From the NCBI GenBank assembly GCA_905182545.1, contig CAJJBY010000002.1, positions 157,050 through 221,049 of the forward strand: DNA of 64,000 bases, written 5' to 3'. The notes below the pieces were generated by a model. That model was not told the origin of the DNA. It saw only the letters and a program-made list of their open reading frames with translations, and ran no database searches. Both the position numbers and the translations under genes were made by a program. This DNA comes from an uncultured Candidatus Puniceispirillum sp. (GTDB lineage Bacteria > Pseudomonadota > Alphaproteobacteria > Puniceispirillales > Puniceispirillaceae). Shown piece by piece: positions 1 to 9,968 of the stretch; the first letter of the stretch is position 1; each line of letters begins with the position of its first letter.

Positions 1-177
1 AACAGCCTATCACTACCGCCTCTTGATCCAGCTTTTGATCGGATCATGATTTGCGGGTCGATTGGCCTTAATCAGGATATTGCGGCGCAATTGCTGGCAA
101 AGAATTTTCATGAGGGCAATTTATCCAGCCCGGGGGATTATGTTATTGAACGTGCCTTTGTTGGCGACGGCATCTAA
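1..177 (+). CDS. fpr: Ferredoxin--NADP+ reductase, C-terminal end (cut by window edge)
   Basis: Only the last 58 residues are inside the window, in frame 1, ending at TAA. The visible part has the NADP-binding stretch DRIMICGS and the family's terminal YVIERAFV sequence, which in Fpr-type flavoenzymes packs near the FAD. The family moves electrons between NADPH and ferredoxin or flavodoxin and supports oxidative-stress and Fe-S metabolism. The protein ends a few residues after YVIERAFV (GDGI), a normal length for a bacterial subclass I reductase. The next gene on this strand is more than 700 bp away, so this is the end of its transcription unit. The start and FAD domain lie upstream of the window. 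Confidence 0.85.
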   Translation, partial: NSLSLPPLDPAFDRIMICGSIGLNQDIAAQLLAKNFHEGNLSSPGDYVIERAFVGDGI

Positions 178-602
178 TCGCCACCCCCTTTGCGACCAAC
201 GCTGGTTGGCGCTGATAGCGGCCAAAGGGATCATTCTTAGGATTTCATCGGAAGTGTTAACATCTTTGCAAAAGATAAAAGCATTGCCAAAAGTTTAGAG
301 ACATCTTGTAAAACATGCAGCGCATACACGCCTTATAACTATGGGGGTGGTCTTATTATTGACACTGCGTTTTGCGCCGCGAGACTTGCTTCCCAAAGTT
401 AAAAGATAGAATGAACATGCTCACGGGCCGATGGCCGAACGAGGCATGGCGGTTTTCATCAGGGTTTTTGATCTACAAGCAGCAGAGTGCAACGCCGATA
501 GCCAGCGCGATCGCCTTACCAAAACTGGCGGCAGCAAAAAACCCTATCTATTTTCGATCCCAATTACAGACCGGCAACGAACAAAATAAAAATCGAAAAA
601 AA
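178..602. other. Intergenic stretch, no gene recognised
   Basis: About 425 bp between the fpr stop and the tRNA-Ser. Open frames here are short and resemble no known family. A TTGACA hexamer lies at 359-364, but no convincing -10 box follows at 16-18 bp. I saw no recognisable structured RNA, terminator or repeat. Confidence 0.5.
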
Positions 603-694
603 TGGCGGAGGGGAAGGGATTCGAACCCCCGAAAGGAATTTCTTCCTTTAACGATTTAGCAAACCGCCGCCTTCAGCCACTCGGCCACCCCCCC
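603..694 (-). tRNA. tRNA-Ser(GCT)
   Basis: On the minus strand this 92-nt sequence starts with a G7 acceptor strand, followed by TG and a GCCGAGTGG D-arm. The anticodon loop TTGCTAA gives anticodon GCT. A long variable arm (AAAGGAAGAAATTCCTTT) marks a class II tRNA, followed by the T-arm GGGGGTTCGAATCCC and an encoded CCA. The variable arm and GCT anticodon identify serine, reading AGC and AGU. The acceptor stem contains one G-T pair. Confidence 0.95.
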
Positions 695-913
695 GCCGGG
701 GTCACAGGATCGGCCGGTAAAATCTTGACCAACTCCCATGTTCACAGTACACGGCGTATGCTATTCTTTCTCTAACTTCGATTTCCCCGACTGTCAAATA
801 CCAAAACCACCTTTTTGCCGGTTTTGACATTGCCAAAACGAGGCAAAATGCGCCACCCGTAACTAATGCTTGGCAATTGCAACCAAACAACCCTGAATTT
901 GAGAAAAATAACA

Positions 914-1864
914 ATGGATCAACTGGCATCAATGCGCATCTTTCTGGCGGTTGCCGAAGCCAATGCCTTAAATGGTGCCGCGCGCCAGCTTGGACTGTCG
1001 CCATCAGCGGTTTCAAAACATATCGCCGCCCTTGAAAACCGGCTTGGCACCCAGCTTTTTACCCGCACCACTCGCCATATTGCGCTAACCGAAGTTGGCG
1101 CAGCCTATCTTGAAAATTGTCGGCAAATTCTGGCTGATCTTGACAAGGCTGATGCCGAAGCGCGAAGTGCCAGCGGTGCCGTTAAGGGACATTTGCGCGT
1201 CGAAGCCCCACCCGGTTTTGCACACCGCCATGTTGCCCCGCACCTACCTGCTTTTTTGAAACAATTTCCGCATTTGACGATCGAGTTAAAGGGCAATGAT
1301 GTTCCGAATGATATGATCGGGTCGGGCTTTGATCTGTCGATCCGAATCTCGCCCCAAAGCGACCATGACCATCTTGTCTATACTGAACTTGCCCCCAACA
1401 GCCGCCGTCTTGTCGCAACCCCAAAATACCTTGCCGAAAAAGGCATGCCGAAAAATCCAAATGATCTGGCACGACATCAATTAATTACGCAAAGCGCCAC
1501 CAGCAGCAGCAATTTCTGGCATTTCAAAGACGATGATGGCAAGCCAAGCACCATCCGCGTTCGCGGCAATATCATGGCTGATAATGGTGATGCGATTATT
1601 CGCGCGGTTATGAATGATGGCGGCATTGCCATGCTTCCCAATTACATGACCGCCGATTATCTTCGTGATGAGTCTTTAACAACGGTTCTGGATCAACTGG
1701 TGATGGAAGACCATCCTATCCATGCTGTTACCGTGCCAAGCCGCCATTCAATCCCAAAAATTGACGCATTTCTGGCCTATCTTCGGTCGCTTTATCAGCC
1801 AGTGCCTTATTGGGATGCGCTTGACGCGCCACCAAGTGAGGCCGCGCGCCGCGCCGATATTTAA
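914..1864 (+). CDS. LysR-family transcriptional regulator
   Basis: This 316-residue protein has the usual LysR length. Residues 1-60 form the winged helix-turn-helix (SAVSKHIAALENRLGTQLF, then TRHIALTEVGAAYLE). From about residue 90 a periplasmic-binding-protein-like effector domain follows (CrgA/AaeR-like, with GHLRVEAPPGFAHRH). The frame is open upstream to 866, but ATG 914 places MDQLASMRIFLAVAE at the family start. LysR genes often lie beside a divergent target; here the upstream neighbour is a tRNA and the downstream neighbour is convergent gatB, so the sequence suggests no target. Effector unknown. Confidence 0.85.
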   Translation: MDQLASMRIFLAVAEANALNGAARQLGLSPSAVSKHIAALENRLGTQLFTRTTRHIALTEVGAAYLENCRQILADLDKADAEARSASGAVKGHLRVEAPPGFAHRHVAPHLPAFLKQFPHLTIELKGNDVPNDMIGSGFDLSIRISPQSDHDHLVYTELAPNSRRLVATPKYLAEKGMPKNPNDLARHQLITQSATSSSNFWHFKDDDGKPSTIRVRGNIMADNGDAIIRAVMNDGGIAMLPNYMTADYLRDESLTTVLDQLVMEDHPIHAVTVPSRHSIPKIDAFLAYLRSLYQPVPYWDALDAPPSEAARRADI

Positions 1865-1877
1865 ACCGCGTTTATGA

Positions 1878-3335
1878 TCACGCGCCGTCGAGTTTGCTTC
1901 GCAAAATCTGATTGACCATGCCTGGGTTGGCCTGACCACCCGATTCTTTCATCACCTGACCAACAAAAAAGCCAAACAATTTGTCTTTACCACCGCGATA
2001 ATCATCAACCTTTTCCTGATTGGCGGCAAGCACCTGATCAATCAAAGTCTCGATCGCACCGCTATCCGACACCTGCTTTAGGCCCTTTTCATCGACAATG
2101 GCCGCAGCCCCCTTGCCGGTTTCAAACATATCGGCAAACACGTCTTTAGCAATACGCCCCGAAATTGTGCCATCGCTTATCAAACCAACCAGCTCGCCAA
2201 GATTTTCAGGGCTGATCGGGCAATTTTCAAATGTATTGCCTGATTTATTCAGCGCCCCAAACAGCTCAACCGTCATCCAATTGGCAACAAGCTTACGATC
2301 ACGGCCATCACTGGCAGCTTCATAATATCGAGCAGTGTCACGTTCTTCGGTGATCACTGACGCATCATAGGCCGATAATCCATATTTCCCCATCAAGCGG
2401 TCACGAATATCATCGGGCAATTCCGGCAATGCCGAAGCAAGCGCGTCAACCTCGACTTGGGTGACAATCATCGGCAATAGATCAGGGTCAGGGAAATAAC
2501 GATAATCATGCGCATCTTCTTTGCTTCGCATTGTCCGTGTTGCCCCGGTGGCGGTATCAAATAATCGGGTTTCCTGATCAATCGTGCCGCCATCTTCAAT
2601 AATTTCAATCTGGCGGGCAACTTCATAATCAATCGCCGCCTGAATAAACCGGAGCGAATTCAGGTTTTTGGTCTCGGTTCGTGTGCCAAGTGGGCCACCC
2701 GGGCGGCGCACCGACACATTCACATCAGCCCGAAGCGAGCCTTCTTCCATATTGCCATCACATGTGCCGAGGTAGCGCAAAATAGACCTTAATTTGCGGA
2801 CATAGGCCGCCGCTTCAGCAGCCGAGCGCATGTCGGGCCGCGAGACGATCTCCATCAGAGCAACGCCAGTCCGGTTCAGATCGATATAGCTTTTCGTTGG
2901 ATGCTGATCATGCATCGATTTGCCGGCATCTTGCTCTAGATGCAGCCGTTCAATGCCAATATCGCGCGTACTGCCATCGGCCATGACGATCCGCAATGAG
3001 CCTTCGCCAACAATAGGGTGTTTAAACTGGCTGATCTGATAGCCTTGCGGCAAATCAGCGTAAAAGTAATTTTTACGGTCAAAAACGCTTGTCAGATTAA
3101 TTTGCGCTTTCAGACCAAGGCCAGTGCGAATGGCCTGATAGACACATTCCCGATTGATCACCGGCAGCATGCCAGGCATCGCCGCATCGACAAGTGACAC
3201 ATTTTCATTCGGTGCCGATCCAAAGCTGGCTGATGCGCCGGAAAATAATTTGGCGTTGCTGCTAACCTGCGCATGAACCTCAAGGCCGATAACGACCTCC
3301 CAGTCTCCGGTGCACCCTGTTACAAGATCGCTCAT
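1878..3335 (-). CDS. gatB: Asp-tRNA(Asn)/Glu-tRNA(Gln) amidotransferase subunit B
   Basis: GatB is the kinase subunit of the GatCAB complex: it activates mischarged Glu-tRNA(Gln) or Asp-tRNA(Asn) with ATP before amidation. The 485-residue length is typical. Family motifs include [15 protein letters not shown] near residue 15, [28 protein letters not shown] near residue 85, and the C-terminal YqeY-like tail ending [15 protein letters not shown], which contacts the tRNA elbow. Its start codon overlaps the gatA stop by 4 bp (ATGA), so the two are translationally coupled. It is the last gene of a gatC-gatA-gatB operon and converges on the LysR gene. The operon implies that at least one amide aminoacyl-tRNA is made indirectly. 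Confidence 0.97.
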   Translation of the reverse strand: MSDLVTGCTGDWEVVIGLEVHAQVSSNAKLFSGASASFGSAPNENVSLVDAAMPGMLPVINRECVYQAIRTGLGLKAQINLTSVFDRKNYFYADLPQGYQISQFKHPIVGEGSLRIVMADGSTRDIGIERLHLEQDAGKSMHDQHPTKSYIDLNRTGVALMEIVSRPDMRSAAEAAAYVRKLRSILRYLGTCDGNMEEGSLRADVNVSVRRPGGPLGTRTETKNLNSLRFIQAAIDYEVARQIEIIEDGGTIDQETRLFDTATGATRTMRSKEDAHDYRYFPDPDLLPMIVTQVEVDALASALPELPDDIRDRLMGKYGLSAYDASVITEERDTARYYEAASDGRDRKLVANWMTVELFGALNKSGNTFENCPISPENLGELVGLISDGTISGRIAKDVFADMFETGKGAAAIVDEKGLKQVSDSGAIETLIDQVLAANQEKVDDYRGGKDKLFGFFVGQVMKESGGQANPGMVNQILRSKLDGA

Positions 3336-4813
3336 GCTGCGCCTCCTGCCATGCGTGCTGGTGTCGTGGTAAATCCGGCTGCCTGTTCAAGAACCCCTGC
3401 CACACGGTAAAGGGTGGCCTCATCAAATGGCCGGCCAAGCACCTGTAGTCCAAGCGGCAAGCCGTCGCTGGTCACCCCGCCGGGAACCGCAATCCCCGGA
3501 AGACCGGCAAGATTTGCCGGCACGGTAAAGACATCATTCAGAAAATTAGTCACCGGATCATCAATTTTACGACCAACCGGAAAAGCAGCGGATGGCGTTG
3601 CAGGGGTAAGAAGCGCATCAACGATTTGAAAAGCCGCGTCAAAATCGCCCTTGATAAGACGGCGGACTTTCTGCGCTTTTAGATAATAGGCGTCATAATA
3701 GCCTGCAGATAAAACATAAGTGCCGATCATGATGCGGCGCTGAACCTCTTCGCCAAAACCGGCGGCGCGGGTGGCCTCATACATGCCGTCAAGCGTTTCA
3801 GCGTCAACCCGCATGCCATAACGAACACCGTCATAGCGGGCTAGGTTTGATGATGCTTCGGCTGGTGCAATAATATAATAGGCTGGAAGCGCATATTTGG
3901 TATGCGGCAGTGACACATCAATCAGCTCGGCGCCTGCATCGCGAAGCCATGCCTGCCCCTGCTCCCATAAAGTGACAACTTCGCTATCCATGCCATCAAT
4001 GACATATTCTTTTGGCACGCCAATTTTCATGCCCTTAACCCCATCGCCAACAGCCCCGATCAAATCTTGAAGCGGGGCCTGTGTTGAGGTTGAATCCTTG
4101 GCATCATGGCTGGCCATTGCCGTCATCATCAAAGCATTATCAGCCACCGTACGGGTAAATGGCCCCGCCTGATCAAGTGACGATGCAAAGGCGACAATCC
4201 CCCAGCGCGAACAGCGGCCATAGGTTGGCTTTAATCCAACAACGCCACAAAAAGCGGCTGGCTGGCGAATTGACCCGCCAGTATCGGTTCCGGTTGCCAT
4301 AAGCGCTGACCGCGCAGCGACGGCTGATGCCGACCCGCCAGACGATCCACCCGGAACAAGATCAACTTTGTCCTTACCCTGCCACGGATTGATTGCCGGT
4401 CCAAAGGCGCTGGTCTCATTGCCTGATCCCATGGCGAATTCATCACAATTCAATTTGCCAAGCATAATCCCGCCAGCCGCCCAAAGATTGGCGGTAACAG
4501 TGCTTTCATAAGGCGGCACAAATCCTCTCAGGATATTCGAACAAGCCGTGCTGCTGATGCCCTTGGTGCAGAACAAATCTTTCACACCAATTGGCAAGCC
4601 TTCAAGCAAGCCAGCCGCACCTGAGGCAATGCGCTTGTCCGATTCAGCGGCCAATGCAAGCGCATGATCGGCTGTCAAAGCCACATAATTATTCAAACCC
4701 GCCGTGGCTTCAGCCGCACCAAGATACGCCGTGGTAAGCTCAACCGCCGAAATTGCTTTTTTATCCAGTGCATCGCGCGCTGCAACCGCATTTAACTCCA
4801 GTAAACCATTCAT
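3332..4813 (-). CDS. gatA: Asp-tRNA(Asn)/Glu-tRNA(Gln) amidotransferase subunit A
   Basis: GatA is the glutaminase subunit of GatCAB; it releases ammonia that is channelled to GatB. It is an amidase-signature protein of 493 residues. The Ser-cisSer-Lys triad is visible: Lys in [10 protein letters not shown] near residue 77, the cis-Ser in [11 protein letters not shown], and the nucleophilic Ser in [17 protein letters not shown]. The start codon overlaps the gatC stop by one base (TAATG) and the end overlaps gatB by 4 bp, a tightly coupled operon. No defects seen. Confidence 0.97.
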   Translation of the reverse strand: MNGLLELNAVAARDALDKKAISAVELTTAYLGAAEATAGLNNYVALTADHALALAAESDKRIASGAAGLLEGLPIGVKDLFCTKGISSTACSNILRGFVPPYESTVTANLWAAGGIMLGKLNCDEFAMGSGNETSAFGPAINPWQGKDKVDLVPGGSSGGSASAVAARSALMATGTDTGGSIRQPAAFCGVVGLKPTYGRCSRWGIVAFASSLDQAGPFTRTVADNALMMTAMASHDAKDSTSTQAPLQDLIGAVGDGVKGMKIGVPKEYVIDGMDSEVVTLWEQGQAWLRDAGAELIDVSLPHTKYALPAYYIIAPAEASSNLARYDGVRYGMRVDAETLDGMYEATRAAGFGEEVQRRIMIGTYVLSAGYYDAYYLKAQKVRRLIKGDFDAAFQIVDALLTPATPSAAFPVGRKIDDPVTNFLNDVFTVPANLAGLPGIAVPGGVTSDGLPLGLQVLGRPFDEATLYRVAGVLEQAAGFTTTPARMAGGAA

Positions 4814-5100
4814 TATTCAACAACCTTTGGCACAACAAAAAAGCCGCTAGCGCCTTCTGGAACATTGGAAAGGACATCATCAGGACGATTCCCGTCAGTC
4901 ACGACATCATCGCGCATCGGCAAGGCATGGCCGGTAACGCTTGCCAATGGCTCAACATTGTCGGTATTTACTTCTTCAAGTTCGGCAATCCAGTTCAGAA
5001 TGCCATTCAATTCGGCGGCAAGAGGCTCAAGACGGTCATCTGGAACATTAATTCGGGCTAGCCGCGCGATTTTTGCGACTGTGGTCTTGTCAACGGACAT
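4813..5100 (-). CDS. gatC: Asp-tRNA(Asn)/Glu-tRNA(Gln) amidotransferase subunit C
   Basis: GatC is the small stabilising subunit that wraps around the GatA-GatB interface. At 95 residues it has family length. It shows the N-terminal helix [17 protein letters not shown] and the conserved [15 protein letters not shown] segment ([21 protein letters not shown]). First gene of gatCAB; 90 bp separate it from the divergent ruvX, and that gap must hold both promoters. Confidence 0.93.
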   Translation of the reverse strand: MSVDKTTVAKIARLARINVPDDRLEPLAAELNGILNWIAELEEVNTDNVEPLASVTGHALPMRDDVVTDGNRPDDVLSNVPEGASGFFVVPKVVE

Positions 5101-5190
5101 GTCACTGTGCTTTTTGCTGTTACGAGGAAAACCTTAATTTGTGACTTATCACTCAGCATGACAATCTGCAAGATAAACGACGTTAACGCG

Positions 5191-5661
5191 ATGATTTCAA
5201 CAGGCCAACGCCTGCTTGGACTTGATATTGGCAAGAAAACCATTGGCCTTGCCTTGTCCGATCCTGGGCTGAAAATCGCCTCGCCAGTTAAAATTCTCTA
5301 TCGCACCAAATTCACCCCCGATGTCGAATCCCTGTTCAAGCTCATTGATAACGAATCAGTTGGCGGGCTAGTACTTGGCTGGCCGGTGAATATGGATGGC
5401 AGCATTGGCCCCCGCTGTGATTCCGTTCGTGATTTTGCGCATGCGCTGATGAAAATCAGGGATATGCCAATTGCGTTTCAAGATGAAAGGCTGTCAACGC
5501 GCGCCGTGGAAAGCGCGATGATCGCTGCCGATATGACCCGCGCTAAACGCGCCGTACGCCGCGATGCGCTTGCTGCCTGCTGGATTTTGCAATCGGCTTT
5601 AGATGCCTTAAATGACGAGACTGCCCGCAATCAAGCCACATCGCCAAGCATAAACGACTAG
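5191..5661 (+). CDS. ruvX: Putative pre-16S rRNA nuclease / Holliday junction resolvase-like protein
   Basis: YqgF/RuvX-family RNase H-fold protein of 156 residues, implicated in maturing the 5' end of 16S rRNA. Motifs: [17 protein letters not shown] near residue 7 with the first catalytic Asp, [17 protein letters not shown] in the middle, and [12 protein letters not shown] with the later acidic residues. The frame is open to 5107, but ATG 5191 ([14 protein letters not shown]) gives the family length and keeps the gap to divergent gatC clear. It leads a co-directional run with pyrB, pyrC-like and plsY, 76 bp before pyrB. Confidence 0.9.
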   Translation: MISTGQRLLGLDIGKKTIGLALSDPGLKIASPVKILYRTKFTPDVESLFKLIDNESVGGLVLGWPVNMDGSIGPRCDSVRDFAHALMKIRDMPIAFQDERLSTRAVESAMIAADMTRAKRAVRRDALAACWILQSALDALNDETARNQATSPSIND

Positions 5662-5737
5662 ATGGCTGGCATTTTGGTTTTTCAATCTTGCATTTAGCGC
5701 TAGACCAGCACGACCGGTTACGGTAATAAACTGGTTT

Positions 5738-6709
5738 ATGACTAAGCAGGAGACCAAAGGCGTTCAGTCGCACGAAGCAACCGGCCCTGTCGCCTTGACC
5801 AGCCGGCATTTGCTTGGCATTGAAGGTATGTCCCCCATTGAAATCCGAAGCCTGCTCGATCGCGGTCATATGTTTGCCGACAATCCCCATGACGGGGTTA
5901 GCGATGCACTTAAGGGCAAAACAATCATTAATCTGTTTTACGAAAACTCAACGCGGACCCGCGTTTCTTTCGAACTTGCCGCCAAACGGCTAGGCGGATC
6001 GGTTCTCAATATTGCGGTTGCCGGATCATCGGTCAAAAAGGGCGAAACGCTGCTTGACACGGCGACAACGCTGAATGCGATGCATCCTGATATTCTGGTG
6101 ATACGCCATAATTGCTCGGGAGCGGCACTGCTGCTAAGCCAGCATGTTGATTCGGCGGTGATCAATGCTGGTGATGGCCGCCATGAACATCCGACCCAAG
6201 CCTTGCTTGACGCGCTGACAATTTGCCGGCGCATTGGCCGGATTGAAGGGCTGAAAATTGCCATTTGCGGTGATATCGCCAACAGCCGTGTCGCCAGATC
6301 AAATATCCATCTTCTTGGCACGCTTGGTGCCGAATTGCGGCTTGTCTGTCCGGTTACCCTGCTTCCTGCCAATATCGGCAATATGGGCGTTTCGGTCTAT
6401 ACTGATTTTGAGGCTGGCATTGAAGGGTGTGACATTGTGATGATGCTGCGCCTGCAAACCGAACGCATGGCAGGAACCGAAACGCCGTCACAGCGCGAAT
6501 ATTTCAATTTGTTTGGCCTTGATAGCGGCAAATTGATGCGCGCCGCGCCAAAAGCATTGGTGATGCATCCAGGGCCAATGAATCGTGGCGTTGAAATTGA
6601 CTCGGCAACGGCGGATGATGTGGAAAAAAGCCTGATCCGCACACAGGTGGAAATGGGCGTTGCTGCCCGCATGGCCTGTCTTGAAGCTTTGGTAACGAGG
6701 CAAACATGA
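5738..6709 (+). CDS. pyrB: Aspartate carbamoyltransferase, catalytic subunit
   Basis: PyrB condenses carbamoyl phosphate with aspartate, the first committed step of pyrimidine synthesis. At 323 residues the length is normal. The carbamoyl-phosphate loop is [20 protein letters not shown] near residue 69; the 80s-loop lysine lies in [27 protein letters not shown] and the aspartate-binding LRLQTERM follow. It overlaps the next gene by 4 bp (ATGA). No pyrI regulatory subunit is adjacent. In several bacteria a PyrB of this type assembles with an inactive dihydroorotase homologue, which fits its neighbour. Confidence 0.97.
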   Translation: MTKQETKGVQSHEATGPVALTSRHLLGIEGMSPIEIRSLLDRGHMFADNPHDGVSDALKGKTIINLFYENSTRTRVSFELAAKRLGGSVLNIAVAGSSVKKGETLLDTATTLNAMHPDILVIRHNCSGAALLLSQHVDSAVINAGDGRHEHPTQALLDALTICRRIGRIEGLKIAICGDIANSRVARSNIHLLGTLGAELRLVCPVTLLPANIGNMGVSVYTDFEAGIEGCDIVMMLRLQTERMAGTETPSQREYFNLFGLDSGKLMRAAPKALVMHPGPMNRGVEIDSATADDVEKSLIRTQVEMGVAARMACLEALVTRQT

Positions 6710-7992
6710 CCGCAATTCGTTTTTTCGACGCTCATATCATTGACCCGTCGCAATCAATCGACGGCATTGGATATCTCGATGTTGTTGACGGTGTTGTTGA
6801 CGCTATCGGGCTTGGCACGCCGCTAAAAACTGGAAAATTTGAGCAGGTAATTGATTGCAAATTATCCTGCCTGTCGCCCGGCCTTGTTGATATGCGCGTT
6901 CAACCTGCCGATCCGGGATCAGAACATCTCGAGAGCCTTGCCACGCTTTTGGCCGCAGCTGCCAATGGCGGCATCACCGCCTTGGCCTGTCTGCCCGACA
7001 CACGGCCAGTCATTGACGAGGCCAGCGCTATTGATTCGCTATGCCTTCGCGCGTCACGCATTGGCGGCTCTCGGCTTTACGCCTATGGCGCGGCAACAAA
7101 ATCACTGGCTGGCACAGAAATGGCTGAATTGGGGCTGATGGCCGAAGCGGGCGCCATTGGGTTTACCAACAGCACAACATCAATTGATGACAGCTTGATC
7201 ATGCGCCGACTTCTTGCCTATAGCAGCATGCTCGACAAGCCATTTATTCAGCATTGCGAAGATCATGCGCTGACCGCAGATAGCGAAATGAATGAAGGCG
7301 AGACATCAACAAGGCTTGGCCTGCTTGGCAGCCCTAGCGAAGCTGAAGTGATTATCATTGATCGTGATCTGCATCTGCTTCGCCGTACCGAAGCCCGATA
7401 TCATGTTGCCCATATCTCAACGCGTGCCGGAATTGAGGCGGTTCGCCAAGCCAAAGCCGAAGGTCTGGCCGTTACCGCCGATACATCCCCGCCTTATTTC
7501 CTGCTCAATGAACTGGCAATCAGCACCTATAACACCGCATTCAAACTGTCGCCGCCATTGCGAAGCGAAGATGACCGGCAGGCAGTGATCGAAGGTCTTG
7601 CCGATGGGGCGATTGACGCGATTTCTTCTGATCATATGCCGGTTGACCGCGACGCCAAAATGCAGCCCTTTGGCCCAGCACAGCCGGGCGCATCAGGCGT
7701 TGATACCTTGCTGGCGCTTAGCCTTACCCTTGTCCATCAAGGCCATATCTCCATGACCCGCATAATTGAGGCGCTTAGCCTTGCACCAGCGTCTATTTTA
7801 GATACGACGGGTGGCACGCTAAGTCCGGGCGGTGCGGCCGATTTTATCTTGTTCCGGCCCGATAGTAGCTGGATCATTGCCGGAGCAAATTTCAAATCAG
7901 ATTCGCGGATCACACCTTTTGAATCCCATCCGGTGCAAGGCATTGTTGACGCAACCTATGTCGATGGTGCCGCCATATTTCTGCGCCAATAA
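6706..7992 (+). CDS. Dihydroorotase-like protein lacking metal ligands (PyrC'/PyrX type)
   Basis: This 428-residue protein belongs to the type I dihydroorotase amidohydrolase family: [63 protein letters not shown] and [17 protein letters not shown] all align with the family. The metal-binding HxH that should follow PGLVD is R64-V-Q66, and the TPHH motif reads SPPY, so two first-sphere histidine positions are lost. Such proteins are known partners of PyrB (PyrC' in Pseudomonas) that help assembly without catalysis. The ATGA overlap with pyrB supports that role. An active dihydroorotase would then be needed elsewhere in the genome. Confidence 0.88.
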   Translation: MTAIRFFDAHIIDPSQSIDGIGYLDVVDGVVDAIGLGTPLKTGKFEQVIDCKLSCLSPGLVDMRVQPADPGSEHLESLATLLAAAANGGITALACLPDTRPVIDEASAIDSLCLRASRIGGSRLYAYGAATKSLAGTEMAELGLMAEAGAIGFTNSTTSIDDSLIMRRLLAYSSMLDKPFIQHCEDHALTADSEMNEGETSTRLGLLGSPSEAEVIIIDRDLHLLRRTEARYHVAHISTRAGIEAVRQAKAEGLAVTADTSPPYFLLNELAISTYNTAFKLSPPLRSEDDRQAVIEGLADGAIDAISSDHMPVDRDAKMQPFGPAQPGASGVDTLLALSLTLVHQGHISMTRIIEALSLAPASILDTTGGTLSPGGAADFILFRPDSSWIIAGANFKSDSRITPFESHPVQGIVDATYVDGAAIFLRQ

Positions 7993-8029
7993 ACTGGCCG
8001 GAACAGCTTCAATCAGGAACGATAACTAA

Positions 8030-8635
8030 ATGTTTGATGATGTTGGGTCGGTTTTTCTTGTGGCGTGTTTTTCCTATGGGCTTGGCAGCATTCCGTTTGG
8101 CTTGATTTTGACGAAGTTTGCCGGTGCTGGCGATATTCGGCAAATCGGTTCAGGCAATATTGGCGCAACGAATGTGCTGCGAACCGGCAATAAAAAACTA
8201 GCCATTGCAACCTTGATTTGTGACGCCAGCAAAGGTGTTGGCGTGGTTTGGCTTGTCGGTCAGGCAACCACGCCGGCCTTGACAGCCCTTGCCAGCATTC
8301 TTGTTGTTACAGGGCATTGTTTTCCAATTTGGCTGAAATTTAATGGCGGTAAAGGCGTTGCGACCAGCCTTGCCGTCATGGCCGCGCTTGATCTGCGGCT
8401 TGGTGCGGTTTTTGTGTTTGTCTGGCTGTTGACTGCGTTTTTATCCCGCTATTCGTCATTATCGGCATTATTAGCGATGGCGGCTTGTGTTGTGGCGGGG
8501 TTTGGCTTGCTTGACTCCAACATGATCAAAATTGCCATTTTGGTGCTTGGCGGCATTGTGTGGAGCCGTCACCATACGAATATTGGCCGCCTTTTATCGG
8601 GTACAGAAACCAAAATTGGCGCAAAAAAATCCTAA
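8030..8635 (+). CDS. plsY: Glycerol-3-phosphate acyltransferase PlsY
   Basis: PlsY is an inner-membrane enzyme that transfers acyl groups from acyl-phosphate to glycerol 3-phosphate, starting phospholipid synthesis. The 201-residue protein is hydrophobic with about five membrane segments. It has the three family motifs: SIPFGLILTKF with GSGNIGATNVLRTGNK near residue 41, FNGGKGVATSLAV near residue 104, and WSRHHTNIGRLLSGTETKIG close to the C-terminus. It lies 37 bp after the dihydroorotase-like gene and before dprA, a common alphaproteobacterial order. Confidence 0.96.
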   Translation: MFDDVGSVFLVACFSYGLGSIPFGLILTKFAGAGDIRQIGSGNIGATNVLRTGNKKLAIATLICDASKGVGVVWLVGQATTPALTALASILVVTGHCFPIWLKFNGGKGVATSLAVMAALDLRLGAVFVFVWLLTAFLSRYSSLSALLAMAACVVAGFGLLDSNMIKIAILVLGGIVWSRHHTNIGRLLSGTETKIGAKKS

Positions 8636-8705
8636 AATGTCCCGATCAAAGGGATAATCCTTTTCAGTTAATTGTTCGTTAAATCAGTGCCTTTATGATT
8701 TGGGT

Positions 8706-9802
8706 ATGGATGAAAGTGAAAAACTGACGCGGATCCGATTGATCCAAACGCGCCATATCGGGCCAATGACACTCAGTCTTTTGATTCAGCGTTATGGAAG
8801 CGCCCTTGCCGCGCTTGCCGCGATGCCTGATCTTGCCGCGCGTAGGGGACGCAAACTATCGATCGCAAGCCTTGCCGGTGCCAAGGCCGAACTTGCTGCA
8901 AATGACCAAGCTGGTGCTAGACTGATCTGGCAGGACAGCGATTCCTACCCGCTTCGATTGGCTCAATTTGATGACGTGCTGGTCACTTTATCAACACGGG
9001 GCAATCTGCATCTGCTGAACAAACCGACGATTGCACTTGTTGGGGCGCGCAATGCTTCGATTAATGCCATTCGCCATGCCGAAACTCTGGCACGCGAACT
9101 TGGCGAGGCAGGCTATGTGATAATGTCTCGCATGGCGCGCGGTATTGATGCCGCTGCCCATCGCAGTGCCATGGCAACGGGAACGATTGGCGTGATTGCC
9201 AGCGGTATTGATATTATCTATCCACCAAAAAATCGCGCCCAGTTTCAGCAAATTGTTGATGAAGGGTTGCTTTTGGCCGAAAAGATCCTGGAACGGCCGA
9301 CCCCGCGTCATTTTCCAACACGCAACCGGATTATTGCCAGCCTTGCGCTTGAGGTTGTGGTGATCGAGGCAGCGGCCAAATTAGGATCACTGGTCACCGC
9401 GCTTGAGGCTGGCGAACGCGGCAGTGAGGTGATGGCCATTCCCCGATCGCCACTTGATCCAAGATCAAATGGGTGCAACCAGCTTATCCGCGATGGTGCA
9501 ACACTTTTGCAAAATGCGACGGATATCATCGAGGCGGTTGGCCAGCATTGTTCCGTTGAAGCTCCCCTAAAAAAACAATATCGGTCGAAATGCCACAAAC
9601 AACTTTTACCGACGCAGAAATTTCAAAATGCCGCGAGATCATCATTTCAACGCTTGGCGGCGAACCGGTTGATGTTGACGATTTGATTGTGTGGTGCGAT
9701 CAGCCATCTGCGGTCGTCTGGCCAGCCATTCTTGAATTTGAATTGGCGGGTCAGTTAACACGTCATTATGGCAATCGCGTATCACGCCAATTTGAATTTT
9801 GA
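8706..9802 (+). CDS. dprA: DNA-processing protein DprA (reading frame broken in the assembled sequence)
   Basis: DprA binds single-stranded DNA and loads RecA during natural transformation. The Rossmann-fold core is present: GARNASINAIRHAETLAREL, SRMARGIDAAAHRSAM, GVIASGIDIIYPPKNR, FPTRNRIIASLALEVVVIEA. After a run of seven A at 9569-9575 the frame is lost; the winged-helix tail (ISKCREIIISTLGGEPVDVD, ending SRQFEF) continues one base out of register to 9802. Adding one A restores a 365-residue protein of normal length. ATG 8706 was preferred to TTG 8700. The homopolymer makes sequencing error likelier than a true mutation. Confidence 0.88.
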
Positions 9803-9968
9803 TGGATTTGATTGACACATCAGCGGCCAATTCCAGCAATCAACCAACCATGCGATCAGGCTGAATCACCCTCAAAACAGGCTAAATTCTAAAAAAACCA
9901 CGAGAAATTTTGACAAATCCCATTTTTGCCTTTATCGCAAGCTCTTCACAATATAGCAGGGCCAAGTG

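Noticed and set aside
372..659. 95-residue plus-strand frame running into the tRNA-Ser
   Set aside because: Its end is tRNA sequence and its body has no recognisable domain or ribosome-binding site.
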